From NCBI RefSeq assembly GCF_016648105.1, contig NZ_JACVVE010000004.1, positions 62,001-126,000 of the forward strand: a stretch of DNA of 64,000 bases. Reading direction: 5' to 3'. This DNA is from Pseudomonas sp. S31 (lineage in GTDB: Bacteria; Pseudomonadota; Gammaproteobacteria; Pseudomonadales; Pseudomonadaceae). The notes beneath the pieces are model-generated. The model made no database searches and was not told the DNA's origin. It worked only from the letters and a program-made list of their open reading frames with translations. The position numbers and the translations under genes are program-made. Positions 48,200-57,660 of this stretch are shown here, one piece after another (position 1 is the stretch's first letter; each line of letters begins with the position of its first letter).

Positions 48200-49723
48200 T
48201 CAGCGAATACGCGGCAAGCTCAGATGCGCCTGCGCGTACTGCTCGCGCAGCAGTGGCTTGGCGATCTTGCCGGTGGCCAGGCGCGGCAGGGGCTCGGCGC
48301 TGCAGACCATGTAGCGCGGCACCTTGTAGCTGCTCAGGTGGGTGCTGCAATGCTGCAACAGCTCGGGGATGTCACCGCCTTGCAAGCCATGCACGATGGC
48401 CAGCGGTGTTTCACCGAAGTTGTCGTCATGGGCGGCGATCACCGCCACCTCGTGGACCCCGGGGTACTCGGAAATCACCCGCTCCACTTCCGCCGCCGAG
48501 ATGTTCAGGCCGCCGGAGATGATGATGTCCTTGATCCGGTCGAGCATGGTCAACAGCCCCTGCTCGTCGACCACGCCCAGGTCGCCGGTGCGCACCCAGC
48601 CATCGACGACCGTCGCCGCGGTGGCTTCGGGGTCGTCCCAATAGCGGACCATGGTGCCCGGGCCCTTGATGACGATCTGCCCCGGTGTGTTGGGTGGGCA
48701 GAAGTTGCCCTGCTCGTCGATCACCGCCACGCGGGTGTAGATCGAGCCACGCCCGCATTTTTCCGGGTGGGTGATCGAGGCCTGGTCGGTGTTGAACGTG
48801 GCCTGCCCGCCCACTTCGGTCTGCCCGTACAGCTGGCGCAGCAGCACGCCCTTCTCCAGCCAGGCTTCGAGCAACTGCCGCGATACCCGCGCACCGCCCA
48901 CCAGGCAGTAGTACAAACTGCTCAGGTTGGCGTCACGGAAACCTTCGCAGGCCGCCATGCGCTCGAAGAAGATCGGCGTGCCCATCATGGTGGAGATGCG
49001 CTGGGTGACGATGCAGTCCAGCGCCCGGTCGGCATCGAAGGCCTGCTCGAGGAACACCGTGCCGCCATACGCCAGGTACTGCATGAGCACCACATACCCG
49101 GCCGAGGTGCTCAAGGGCGCGAACAACAGGATGCGCGCCGCACCGAAGGCGCCAGGGCGAGCCAGGCACGAGTCGGTGATATAGCCCGACATGGTGCGAT
49201 GGGACAGCACCACGCCCTTGGGCCGACCGGTGGAGCCGCTGGTGGGGATGATCACCAGGTCGGTGTCCAACGGAATCTCGCTGCTGCCCAAGCTGCCAGA
49301 GGGCGGCGTGTCGCGCAAGCGCGCCAGTTCGTCGAGGGCGAACACCCGTGCACCGGGAATCTGGTCGCCGATCTTGGCCACCAGTTCCGCGCGCTCGTCG
49401 TCATGGAAGATCGCCTTGGTGCGATAGCGGTCCACCAGGAGGTAGGAAGCCTCGCTGAAGGTAAAGCGCGGATTGACCGGTGCCAGGATCGCACCGGCCA
49501 GCATCGCGGCCTGGCTCAGTACCACCCAGGTCAGCGAGTTGCCGGCCATGACCCCGATGCGGTCACCGCGCTCGATGCCCTGGGCCACCAGCCACTCTGC
49601 CGCCGACTCGGCCCAGCCACGCAGTTGCGCGTAGCTGACCTGGTCGTCGCCCACCACCAGCGCGGGCACGTCCGCGCGCTCGATGGCCCACCAGTTGAAA
49701 GTCTCGATAAGCGTACCGGACAT
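48200..49723 (-). CDS. Acyl-CoA ligase (AMP-binding, class I adenylate-forming)
   Basis: This 507-residue ligase carries PTSGSTGRPKG (phosphate loop, about 181-191), YGQTE (about 320), the hinge region GDLGVVDEQG and the catalytic-lysine motif LATGKIAK near the C-terminus. It activates a carboxylic acid as CoA thioester through an acyl-adenylate. It lies 18 bp after the DUF1329 gene, so substrate uptake and activation are coupled in one transcript. The sequence does not reveal the acid. Confidence 0.93.
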   Translation of the reverse strand: MSGTLIETFNWWAIERADVPALVVGDDQVSYAQLRGWAESAAEWLVAQGIERGDRIGVMAGNSLTWVVLSQAAMLAGAILAPVNPRFTFSEASYLLVDRYRTKAIFHDDERAELVAKIGDQIPGARVFALDELARLRDTPPSGSLGSSEIPLDTDLVIIPTSGSTGRPKGVVLSHRTMSGYITDSCLARPGAFGAARILLFAPLSTSAGYVVLMQYLAYGGTVFLEQAFDADRALDCIVTQRISTMMGTPIFFERMAACEGFRDANLSSLYYCLVGGARVSRQLLEAWLEKGVLLRQLYGQTEVGGQATFNTDQASITHPEKCGRGSIYTRVAVIDEQGNFCPPNTPGQIVIKGPGTMVRYWDDPEATAATVVDGWVRTGDLGVVDEQGLLTMLDRIKDIIISGGLNISAAEVERVISEYPGVHEVAVIAAHDDNFGETPLAIVHGLQGGDIPELLQHCSTHLSSYKVPRYMVCSAEPLPRLATGKIAKPLLREQYAQAHLSLPRIR

Positions 49724-49741
49724 CTTGTTTTTATCCTCAGG

Positions 49742-51097
49742 TCAGCGTGTGGCAGTACCGGCGATACCGCGAGGCGTGAACATAGCGGGAAGTCGCACGG
49801 TTTTGTAGAACTTGACTTCGGCAGGCTTGCCCGAGTCCTTGCCCAACCAGGTGAAGGCGTAGTTGCCGCGGTTGAAGTCATAGAAGCTGTAGCTGCCATT
49901 GGAAACGCCGCCCAGACCGGTGTACTCGAAGATCGGGTAGGTGTAGCCGACGCGGTACAGCGCTCCGCCATGGTCATAGCCTTCGGTCGCCAGTACCAGC
50001 CAGGAGTCCTCGTCGAGGAAGTAGCGACGTTTCTCGTAGGCATGGCGCGCGCCCGGTTTGAGCTCGGCTTCGACGACCCAGACTCGGTGTTTTTCCCAGC
50101 GGATGAAGTCCGGGTTGAGGAACTTCTTGCCGAGCACTTGCTTGTAGTCGGCCTGCAAGGTCTTGTAGCTGTTGTACGGCAGGATCATCTCCTGGCGCCC
50201 TACCAGCTTGTAGTTGAAGCGGTCCATGCGGCCAGAGAAGAGGAATACTTCATCGTAGAACTGCGTGCCACCGAATGCCGACGACGGGATGTCGTAGGTG
50301 TAGTTGGGGGCTACCCGCACACGCCGCTGGCTGGGGTCGTAGAACCAGGCCAGGGTGCCACCGGAGCCGTAGTCCAGGCGTTCCTTGCGCAACTGGGCGT
50401 AGCCGGCGACGTTGACCGGCGCGCTGGTGACGATGTTGGCCATGTCGGTCAGACCGGCGTTGTCGGCCGTCTGCAGTTGCGGCTCGTACATGACGTTGGC
50501 CTTGTGCATGGTCCCTTGCGACAGGTTGGAGATGCTGCCGTTGGAGTCGATCATGTACGAGCCGGCGGTCAGCTCGAGGTACGGAATGTAGGTGAAGTAG
50601 CGGTTCCACATGGCCTCGACCCCGCTCTTGGGCGCAGGGAACGGTACCCCGGCGAAGGCGTTCTCGATGCGGTCGCCTTCGCTCTCCCCGGCCAGCTTGG
50701 CCTGGCCGGCTTTCTCGGCAGTGTTCTTCAACACCTCCTCTGGCCAGTGCATGCTGCGATGGGTCGGGTAGACATCGATGCGGTAGCCGTCGAAGCGGTC
50801 GAACAGCGCCTGGGTGCCCGGCGTCAGCTGGTCCTTGTACTGGGCCAGGTTCTGCTTGGTGATGCTGTACAGCGGCTTGTCGGCGGCATACGGGTCGATG
50901 TAGTCGCCGTTGCCCTTGTAACCGGCTGGCGGCGTGGTCAGGCCGCCGGAATAGGCGGGTATGCTGCCATCGGCATTGGCCCCCTTGATTGCGCCGAACA
51001 CGGTCAGGTCCTCGGCCCAGGCCGAAGCCGTGGCCATGCCGACCATCGCGGCAAGGCCCAGCGAGGTCAGGCCCAGTTTCCAGTTGCGCATCGTCAT
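49742..51097 (-). CDS. DUF1329 family exported protein
   Basis: This 451-residue protein has a signal peptide (about 1-30, GLTSLGLAAMVGMATASAWA) and the DUF1329 fold, related to lipoprotein-sorting LolA/LolB-like proteins. The family occurs with DUF1302 proteins and RND transporters in gene clusters for hydrophobic compounds, where it probably helps move substrate across the periplasm or outer membrane. I chose the ATG at 51097, with GGAG 7 bases upstream; the next ATG is 6 bases inside. It follows the RND gene by 59 bp. Confidence 0.9.
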   Translation of the reverse strand: MTMRNWKLGLTSLGLAAMVGMATASAWAEDLTVFGAIKGANADGSIPAYSGGLTTPPAGYKGNGDYIDPYAADKPLYSITKQNLAQYKDQLTPGTQALFDRFDGYRIDVYPTHRSMHWPEEVLKNTAEKAGQAKLAGESEGDRIENAFAGVPFPAPKSGVEAMWNRYFTYIPYLELTAGSYMIDSNGSISNLSQGTMHKANVMYEPQLQTADNAGLTDMANIVTSAPVNVAGYAQLRKERLDYGSGGTLAWFYDPSQRRVRVAPNYTYDIPSSAFGGTQFYDEVFLFSGRMDRFNYKLVGRQEMILPYNSYKTLQADYKQVLGKKFLNPDFIRWEKHRVWVVEAELKPGARHAYEKRRYFLDEDSWLVLATEGYDHGGALYRVGYTYPIFEYTGLGGVSNGSYSFYDFNRGNYAFTWLGKDSGKPAEVKFYKTVRLPAMFTPRGIAGTATR

Positions 51098-51156
51098 CGT
51101 TGTTCTCCGCTCTGCGTTTTTTTTTGTTGAACTTTCGCTTTCACTGCTATCGGCTT

Positions 51157-53634
51157 TCAATGGACGTCGGCTATCGACGCCGAGCGCTGCGGCTCGGACT
51201 TGGCGTGTGGCTGGCGCGGGTCGCCGCTCGCCTCATCGACGCCGGCCGGGCAGGCATCGGTGCGGGCGAACTGGCGCTGTAGCAGGAAACAGGACAACGC
51301 CGGGATCAGCGCCAGGGCGCCGATCATGTTCCAGATGAACATGAAGGTGAGCAGCCAGCCCATGTCGGCCTGGAACTTGATCGGCGAGAAGATCCAGGTC
51401 ACCACCGCCACCGACAGGGTCACGCCGATCAGCGCCACCACCTTGCCGGTGAAGTTGAGCGCGTTGCGATAGGCCTGGGCCAATGGCACGCCGGCGCGCA
51501 GGTGGGCCAGTTGCACGCTCAGCAGGTACAGCGCGTAGTCCACGCCGATGCCCACGCCCAGCGCCATCACCGGCAAGGTCGCGACCTTCAGGCCGATGCC
51601 CAGCCACACCATCAGCGCCTCGCACAACACGGTGGTGATGACCAGGGGAATGATCGCCACCAGCACCGCGCGCCAGGAGCGGAAGGTGATGAAACACAGC
51701 AAGATCACCGCCAGGTACACCCAGAGGATCAGTTGGTAGTGCGCCTGGCGCACCATGTCGTTGGTCGCCGCCTCGATGCCGGCGCTGCCGGCCGCCAGCA
51801 GGAACTGGCGATCGGGGGTGTCGTGGCTGGCGGCGAACGCCTGGACGTAGTCGACCACCCGCTCCAGGGTTTCGGCCTTGTGGTCGGCCAGGTAGGCGAT
51901 CAGCGGCGCCACCGAGTAGTTGTCGTTGACCAGGTCCGGGTAGGTCACGGCGATCTGCGACAGGGCATTGGTGGTCATCAGCGGGTCACGCGGGATGCTC
52001 AGCCACTTCGGGTTGTTCTCCGAGTTGCCCGAAGTGAAGGCGCGCGCCAGGCTGCCCACCGACACCGTGGTCTGCACCCCCGGCAGGCGCCGCAGCCCCT
52101 CCTCCAGACGGTCCATTTCCAGCAGCGTCTCGAAGCTGTTGATCTTGCCCGGTGCAGTGCTGACGATGACTGCGAACTGATCGCTGGAAAGGCCGAAATT
52201 GCCGGTGATGAACGCGTTGTCCTGGTTATAGCGCGAGTCCGCGCGCAGTTCCGGCGCCCCTGGGTCGAGGTCGCCGATGCGCATCTCGCGGCTGGCCAGG
52301 TAGCCTGCGACCAGCAGCACGGCTGCCACCCCCAGCATGATCCTGGCCGGCCCCGGCTGGGTGAAACGCACCAGGAACTCCAGCCGGCTCGGCGCGTTGT
52401 CGGCGCGCAGGCTGCGTTCGGCGGCGCGGGCCGACACGCCGGTGAACGACAGCAACACCGGCAGCAGGATCAGGTTGGTGAAGATCAGCACGCCGACACC
52501 GATGCTGGCGGCGATCGCCAGCCCCTGGATCATCGGGATGTCGATCATCACCAGCACGGCAAAGCCCACCACGTCTGCCAGCAGCGCCGTGAGCCCGGCC
52601 AGGAACAGCCGGCGGAAGGTATAGCGCGCCGCGACATAGGGGTGGGTGCCACGGCCGATGTCCTGCATCACGCCGTTCATCTTCTGCGCGCCATGGGAGA
52701 TACCGATGGCGAACACCAGGAACGGCACCAGGATCGAATACGGGTCGATCTCGAAGCCCATCAGGTGGAAGATCCCCAACTGCCAGGCCACCGCTGCCAC
52801 CGAGCACAGGGTCACCAACAGCGTACTGCGCACGCAGCGGGTATAGACGAAGATGATCGCCATGGCGATGAAGGCGGCGAAGACGAAGAACACCATCACT
52901 TTGCCCAGGCCAGCCACCAGGTCGCCCACCAGCTGCGGGAAGCCGACGACATGGATGCCGATCTTGTCGCTCTCGAAGCTGCGAAGGGTCGCCAGGCGCT
53001 CGGCGAACTCGGCCGAGTCCACGGTCTTGCCGGTGTCGGCGTAGCGCTCGAGTAGCGGCACGAACAGCAAGCTGGACTGGCCGTTGTTGGCCACCAAGGT
53101 GCCCCCGAGGCTGGCCCGGGCGACGTTGCGCTTGAGCAGCGCCAGCGACGCCTGCGAGCCGTTGTAGTCGTCCGGCATCACCGGGCCGCCGACGAAGCCC
53201 TGGTCGGTCACTTCGGTCCAGCGCACCGCCGGCATCCACAGCGACTTCATGAATGCACGGTCGACGCCCGGCAGCAGGTAGATGGTGTCGTTGATGCGCT
53301 TGAGGGTGTCGAGGTATTCCTCGTCATAGATATCGCCCTGCTTGTTCTCCACCACCACCCGCACCGCATTGCCCAACCCGCCAAGGAACTGCGCATTGTC
53401 GAAATAGTTGCGAATGAAGGGGTGCGACTGCGGGATCATCTGGTTGAAGTTGGCGCCCACGGTCAGCTTGGTCGCCTGCCAGCCGAGCAGCACGGTGGCC
53501 AGCAACGACAACAGGATGACCAGGCCACGGGTGTTGAAGATCAGGCGCTCGATGCGGTCGCCGCTGCGCCGGTCGAACTGCGCCAGGCTCGCCACCACGG
53601 GCATGTCGTTGAGGCGGGAAACGCCACTGTTCAT
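51157..53634 (-). CDS. RND/MMPL superfamily transporter
   Basis: This 825-residue inner-membrane protein has the single-chain RND layout. A first membrane helix (about 35-55) precedes a large periplasmic loop, a cluster of five helices (about 225-400, VFFVFAAFIAMAIIFVYTR and onward), a second loop and a second cluster (about 620-800). It belongs to the MMPL/SSD type that handles lipids and other hydrophobic compounds. It overlaps the YCF48 gene by 4 bp and precedes DUF1329, the usual order of this uptake module. The direction of transport is inferred from context, not visible. Confidence 0.92.
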   Translation of the reverse strand: MNSGVSRLNDMPVVASLAQFDRRSGDRIERLIFNTRGLVILLSLLATVLLGWQATKLTVGANFNQMIPQSHPFIRNYFDNAQFLGGLGNAVRVVVENKQGDIYDEEYLDTLKRINDTIYLLPGVDRAFMKSLWMPAVRWTEVTDQGFVGGPVMPDDYNGSQASLALLKRNVARASLGGTLVANNGQSSLLFVPLLERYADTGKTVDSAEFAERLATLRSFESDKIGIHVVGFPQLVGDLVAGLGKVMVFFVFAAFIAMAIIFVYTRCVRSTLLVTLCSVAAVAWQLGIFHLMGFEIDPYSILVPFLVFAIGISHGAQKMNGVMQDIGRGTHPYVAARYTFRRLFLAGLTALLADVVGFAVLVMIDIPMIQGLAIAASIGVGVLIFTNLILLPVLLSFTGVSARAAERSLRADNAPSRLEFLVRFTQPGPARIMLGVAAVLLVAGYLASREMRIGDLDPGAPELRADSRYNQDNAFITGNFGLSSDQFAVIVSTAPGKINSFETLLEMDRLEEGLRRLPGVQTTVSVGSLARAFTSGNSENNPKWLSIPRDPLMTTNALSQIAVTYPDLVNDNYSVAPLIAYLADHKAETLERVVDYVQAFAASHDTPDRQFLLAAGSAGIEAATNDMVRQAHYQLILWVYLAVILLCFITFRSWRAVLVAIIPLVITTVLCEALMVWLGIGLKVATLPVMALGVGIGVDYALYLLSVQLAHLRAGVPLAQAYRNALNFTGKVVALIGVTLSVAVVTWIFSPIKFQADMGWLLTFMFIWNMIGALALIPALSCFLLQRQFARTDACPAGVDEASGDPRQPHAKSEPQRSASIADVH

Positions 53635-54743
53635 TGCTGGTCACCTCGTTTTACTTGCAGGTTCGCCGCGGGTTCCTGGCGCAGGCCCTGGACGCCGGCG
53701 AACAGCGTTCTGCCGGGGCTAACGGCGACATCGGTGTAGAGCATCGGCGCACGCGCGCCAACCGCCTGGAAATGCCCAAGGTCGGCCGCCAGGGCCAGCA
53801 CCTCGCCACCGGCGGTGATCGCCGTGAAGGTGCGTTGCCCTGGGTCGTAGGCGATACGCGTGACCAGCTGAGTCAGCCCGGTACGCAGCGCCGACCAGTG
53901 CTCGCCGGCATCGAAGCTGGCGTACAACGTGCCGGCCAACCCGCCCGCGAGCAGTACCTGGTCGTGCCCGGCGATACTGAAGAACGAGCCCTGATGCGGC
54001 GTTTCGATACGGCGGAACTGCCGTGTGCGGGCGTCGGCCTTGAACACCACGCCTTGCTCGGAGGTGATGAACAACTGGTCGCCCACCTGGGCGATGGCGT
54101 TGAGGTGCAGGAAGTCAGGGTTGTCGATCTGCTGCAGCGCCGGGCGCCAGTGTTCGCCGCCATCCTCGCTGGCTACCAAGGTACCGAACGGGCCGATGGC
54201 CAGGCCGTTGCGCGGATCGACGAAGTGCACCGCGAAGAACGGCAGTACCGGCCCTGCCTTGAAGTTGGCCTGCAACTGCTGCAGGTAGGTGTCGCGCGCA
54301 TCCGGATCGAGGGTGTCGTCGGTTTCGTAGTCATGGCTGAATTGCGCCAGCAGCTGACGCCCGTCGAACTGCTTGTGCCAGCTGCGGCCGCCGTCACGGC
54401 TGGCCAGGATCACGCCGTCCTGGCCGACCGCCCAGCCCAGTGCGGGGGAGACGAACGACACGTCGAGCAGGTCGGAGCTGACCGGTGAGGCCACCTGCTG
54501 CCAGTGCTGGCCGTCATCCTCGCTGCGCAGGATCACCCCACGCAGGCCCACGGCCAGCAGCGCATCGCCCGCTCGCGCCAGCGCCTGCATGGGCAGGTTG
54601 GCCAGGGTGCCGGGGTATTGCTGCGCCGGGGTGTCCAGCGGATCGGCGAAGCCCTGCGCCATGGCCAGGTCTGCCGCACCGAGGGCGAGCGTGAGACAGA
54701 GCCCTGCACGGAGGAGTTTTTCGGTGCACTTCAGGCGCCACAT
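53631..54743 (-). CDS. YCF48-like beta-propeller exported protein
   Basis: This 370-residue protein has a signal peptide (about 1-29, ending LAMAQ). It also has repeated Asp-box motifs (SEDDGQHW, SRDGGRSW, SEDGGEHW, SFDAGEHW) of the BNR/YCF48 beta-propeller. Members are found with RND transporters and DUF1302/DUF1329 proteins in degradation clusters, probably as periplasmic scaffolds. AAGGA precedes the ATG. It is the first gene of the train YCF48-RND-DUF1329-ligase-GST, and copy 2 of the 18-bp palindrome lies 90 bp upstream. Confidence 0.9.
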   Translation of the reverse strand: MWRLKCTEKLLRAGLCLTLALGAADLAMAQGFADPLDTPAQQYPGTLANLPMQALARAGDALLAVGLRGVILRSEDDGQHWQQVASPVSSDLLDVSFVSPALGWAVGQDGVILASRDGGRSWHKQFDGRQLLAQFSHDYETDDTLDPDARDTYLQQLQANFKAGPVLPFFAVHFVDPRNGLAIGPFGTLVASEDGGEHWRPALQQIDNPDFLHLNAIAQVGDQLFITSEQGVVFKADARTRQFRRIETPHQGSFFSIAGHDQVLLAGGLAGTLYASFDAGEHWSALRTGLTQLVTRIAYDPGQRTFTAITAGGEVLALAADLGHFQAVGARAPMLYTDVAVSPGRTLFAGVQGLRQEPAANLQVKRGDQQ

Positions 54744-54832
54744 ACGGGAGTCCTTGTTGTTATTGGTTTTCTCGGTGCGATCCCCGACAGGCCGGGGCTG
54801 GCTTCGATTTTAAGAGGCTGGGCCGTGTTGCC

Positions 54833-54850
54833 ATCGTCGGATACGACGAT
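54833..54850. promoter_or_regulatory. Shared 18-bp palindrome, copy 2 (upstream of the YCF48-RND operon)
   Basis: ATCGTCGGATACGACGAT has perfect 7-bp arms ATCGTCG/CGACGAT around GATA. It is 90 bp upstream of the YCF48 start. Confidence 0.75.
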
Positions 54851-54896
54851 TTGGAAGCGGTGGGGAGGCTGGCAAGGATGGCGTGAGTGATGTGGG

Positions 54897-54965
54897 GGGG
54901 CGCCGATCGAGCGCCGCGCGGGCGGCGCTCGATTTCAGCGGCGCTGCATCTCTTCAGCCAAACCC
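54897..54965. repeat. Composite REP-family element
   Basis: The palindromic core GAGCGCCGCGCGGGCGGCGCTC and the flank GCTGCATCTCTTCAGCC match the family seen at 11919-12010 and 12102-12210. It fills the gap between the DUF1302 stop and copy 2 of the 18-bp palindrome. Confidence 0.75.
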
Positions 54966-54984
54966 CACGAAGCGCCGCACACAT

Positions 54985-56652
54985 TCAAAACGTCGTCTGC
55001 GCCGTAATCGAAACCCAATCGCGATCGTTGAGCATGTATGGCCCGTTACCACCGTCATACACCTCCAGCCCGGACGGTGTCAGGGTGGTCCCGCCGGCAC
55101 GCGCGCGGCTGCCGATGTACTCGACCTTCAGCGTGTGCCTGTTCATGTAGGTGGCCGCCACCCCCACCGAGAACTTGTACGACCCCTGCGCCGTGCCACC
55201 AAGCACGCCAGGGTTGCCCTTCAGCCCCACGGTCAGGCTGCTCGGCATGCTCATGTTGACGCCAGGGAACACCTGGTTCCATTCCGGCGTGAACGACAGC
55301 GCCAAGGCCGTGGCACTGCGGGTCGAGCAACCATCCCACTTGTTGCCGGCACAGCCATCGTAGCCTTCGCCGTTGTACAGCGACTTGTTGCTCGAATCGA
55401 CCGACAGCACCCGGGTATGCGCCAGTTCGGCGATGAACGTGCCGGACTCGTACAGCGGTGTACTGCCCAATGGCACCAGCACGTTGGCGATCAGGTTGAC
55501 CACGTTGCCGGTCGCCCCCCGATCAGGGTCGTCGGCGACGAAGCCCGGTGCGGTATTGAGCGCGGTGCCATCGCGGTAGGACAGCTCCAGGCCCAGGCTG
55601 TTGTTACCCAATGGCGTGTCGACGCTGATGCCGAACAGATCGACGTCCTGGTTGTAGGACAGGAAGTAGTTGGGTGCCCCACCCTGCAGCCGCAACAGCG
55701 GCGCCCACGGCTGCACCTCGTCGAGCTTGCGGTAGTAGACGCCGATGGTGGTGTCCGGCGTCGCCTGCCAGGAAGCATTCACACCGAAGTTGTTGTGCAG
55801 GTCGGGGGCTCGCTCGTTGGACCCGCGCGGCACGCCGAGCATGTTGTCCTGGCCGTTGAACAGGAAGTCCGCAGGTGCCAGGTAGGTACCGCCCTGGGGC
55901 AGGACGTTCTCGGCACGCTGCAGGAAGTACTGGAAGCCAACGGCGAATTCGGAGGTCAGCTGGGTGCTCAGGTTCACCTGGTTGCGCGGGATGAACAGCG
56001 CCTTGGCCGGCGTACCGGGTGCGGCAGCCCCGGCGATGCCATCGATGGCGCCCTGGGAGTAGGAAATACTCTGGAACGGGAAGAACAGGCCGTTACCCCA
56101 GTACTGGGTATTGCGCCCCAGGCGCACGGTGTAGGAGCGATCGGCAAAGATGTCGGAGTACTGCACGAAGGCATCGAGCAGACGCCCGCCGGTGATGTAC
56201 TTGTCTTTCACGCCGTCGTTGTAGTGCCCCTTGGAGTAGGCCGAGAGCGATTCGTAGCTGACGCCTGGGGCGTACTCGCCTGGGTTGCTCTTGACGTCAT
56301 CGTTGTAGGCGAAGTCGTGCCAGCCCTGGGCCGATACCCGCAGCGCCAGCTTGTCCTTGTAGGTGCCGCCCAGCTCGGTGAGCAGGTTGAAGCGGTTGGT
56401 CACCACGTCGCCGCGGCTGCGGAACTTGTACTCCGACTCGTCGTAGGCCGGGTCGTTGCCGATCTTGTTGCTGACATCGCGGGCACGGAAACCGAGGTTG
56501 TAGGTGAGGGTGTTGTCCCAGTAGCCATCCCAGTCCTCGGTCTGGAACGTGAACGCCTGCGCGTTGCCGCTGCAGGCCGCCGCCATCACCATCGCCGGCA
56601 GAAGTGCCAACTGCATCGCCTTGTTGCCAGACGCTCTCCGACTGACCTTCAT
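54985..56652 (-). CDS. DUF1302 family outer-membrane protein
   Basis: This 555-residue protein has a signal peptide (about 1-33, LALLPAMVMAAACSGNAQA) and a C-terminus ending in the aromatic TF of beta-barrel proteins. Many alternating amphipathic stretches and the DUF1302 start (FTFQTEDWDGYWDNTLTYNLGFR) support an outer-membrane channel for hydrophobic substrates. GAGGAGAA precedes the ATG at 56652. It is transcribed apart from the YCF48 operon, with copy 3 of the palindrome 106 bp upstream. Together with YCF48, RND and DUF1329 it forms the uptake set. Confidence 0.92.
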   Translation of the reverse strand: MKVSRRASGNKAMQLALLPAMVMAAACSGNAQAFTFQTEDWDGYWDNTLTYNLGFRARDVSNKIGNDPAYDESEYKFRSRGDVVTNRFNLLTELGGTYKDKLALRVSAQGWHDFAYNDDVKSNPGEYAPGVSYESLSAYSKGHYNDGVKDKYITGGRLLDAFVQYSDIFADRSYTVRLGRNTQYWGNGLFFPFQSISYSQGAIDGIAGAAAPGTPAKALFIPRNQVNLSTQLTSEFAVGFQYFLQRAENVLPQGGTYLAPADFLFNGQDNMLGVPRGSNERAPDLHNNFGVNASWQATPDTTIGVYYRKLDEVQPWAPLLRLQGGAPNYFLSYNQDVDLFGISVDTPLGNNSLGLELSYRDGTALNTAPGFVADDPDRGATGNVVNLIANVLVPLGSTPLYESGTFIAELAHTRVLSVDSSNKSLYNGEGYDGCAGNKWDGCSTRSATALALSFTPEWNQVFPGVNMSMPSSLTVGLKGNPGVLGGTAQGSYKFSVGVAATYMNRHTLKVEYIGSRARAGGTTLTPSGLEVYDGGNGPYMLNDRDWVSITAQTTF

Positions 56653-56736
56653 CAGCGGTTCTCCTCTTGTAGTTATTCTTGGATCTCGATGACCATCCTC
56701 TTCCGGACACCAGCCCGGAGTCGCAATCAACGCTAA

Positions 56737-56755
56737 GGCATCGTCTGTCGATGCC
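56737..56755. other. Short inverted repeat next to palindrome copy 3
   Basis: GGCATCG and CGATGCC (7 bp) enclose TCTGT, 2 bp before the shared 18-bp palindrome. It could be a second binding site or the terminator hairpin of the enoyl-CoA hydratase transcript. Confidence 0.35.
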
Positions 56756-56757
56756 CC

Positions 56758-56775
56758 ATCGTCGGTTGCGACGAT
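56758..56775. promoter_or_regulatory. Shared 18-bp palindrome, copy 3 (upstream of DUF1302)
   Basis: ATCGTCGGTTGCGACGAT has perfect 7-bp arms around GTTG. It lies 106 bp upstream of the DUF1302 start, between the enoyl-CoA hydratase stop and the DUF1302 gene. Confidence 0.75.
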
Positions 56776-56805
56776 TTTCTCGACGGCTTGGCCCGGGTCG
56801 CCGCC

Positions 56806-57660
56806 TCAGCGAAACAGCGGTTCGCCCTGCCAGTCGAAACACGCCGGCAGGTCGCGCGAAACCTTGCCCGGAAACTGCGCCGGGCGCTTCTCCAGAAACG
56901 CCGCGACACCCTCGTGGGCATCGGCCGAACGGCCCCGTGCCTGCACCGCCCGGCTGTCCAGTTCATGGGCCTGCATCGGGTGGTCGGCGGCGCTCATGCG
57001 CCAGATCATCTGCCGGGTCACGGCGAGAGAAACCGGCGCGCTGTGCTCGACGAAACTGCGCGCCATGTCCTTGGCCGCCGCCAGCAGTTTTTCCGGATCG
57101 TGGGTTGAATGCAGCAGGCCTCGGGCCAGGGCCTCGTCGGCCTTGACCAGGCGCCCCGAATAGCACCACTGCAGCGCCGTCGAGACCCCCACCGCCCGAG
57201 ACAGGAACCACGACGACGCCGCCTCCGGCACGATGCCGCGCCGGGCGAAGACGAAGCCGAAGCGCGCCTCGGTCGAGGCCAGGCGCACGTCCATGGCCAG
57301 TTGCATCGTGGCCCCCACTCCGACCGCCGCACCGTTCACCGCGGCGATGATCGGTTTCAGGCTGCGAAAGATGCGCAAGGTGAGCAGGCCGCCTTCGTCG
57401 CGCATCACCTCGTCGCCGGCGTAGTCGAAACTGCCCGCACCAGACGACAGGTCGGCACCGGCGCAGAAGGCGCGCCCGGCCCCAGTGACCACCACGGCGC
57501 GGACGCGATCATCGCTGTCGGTGAAGTCGAGCGCCTGGAGAAACGCTTGGACCATCGCCGAGGTGAAGGCGTTGAGCTTGTCCGGGCGGTTGAGCTGGAG
57601 CACGGCGATACCGTCGTCGTCCAGGGTCAACAGCAGGTTGTCGTAGGTCGGGCAACTCAT
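56806..57660 (-). CDS. Enoyl-CoA hydratase/isomerase (crotonase) family protein
   Basis: This 284-residue crotonase has the oxyanion-hole stretches AFCAGADL (about 64-71) and NGAAVGVGATMQLAMDVRLA (about 111-130). One acidic catalytic residue is visible in RRGIVPEAASSW. It overlaps the CoA-transferase fusion gene upstream by 4 bp. Hydration or double-bond isomerisation of an unsaturated acyl-CoA is the likely role. Length is slightly above the usual 255-270 residues because of the C-terminal tail. Confidence 0.93.
   Translation of the reverse strand: MSCPTYDNLLLTLDDDGIAVLQLNRPDKLNAFTSAMVQAFLQALDFTDSDDRVRAVVVTGAGRAFCAGADLSSGAGSFDYAGDEVMRDEGGLLTLRIFRSLKPIIAAVNGAAVGVGATMQLAMDVRLASTEARFGFVFARRGIVPEAASSWFLSRAVGVSTALQWCYSGRLVKADEALARGLLHSTHDPEKLLAAAKDMARSFVEHSAPVSLAVTRQMIWRMSAADHPMQAHELDSRAVQARGRSADAHEGVAAFLEKRPAQFPGKVSRDLPACFDWQGEPLFR

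Noticed and set aside
48173..51130. A 985-codon plus-strand frame opposite the CoA ligase and DUF1329 genes
   Set aside because: Both minus-strand genes are recognised by motifs and have ribosome-binding sites; the plus frame has none.
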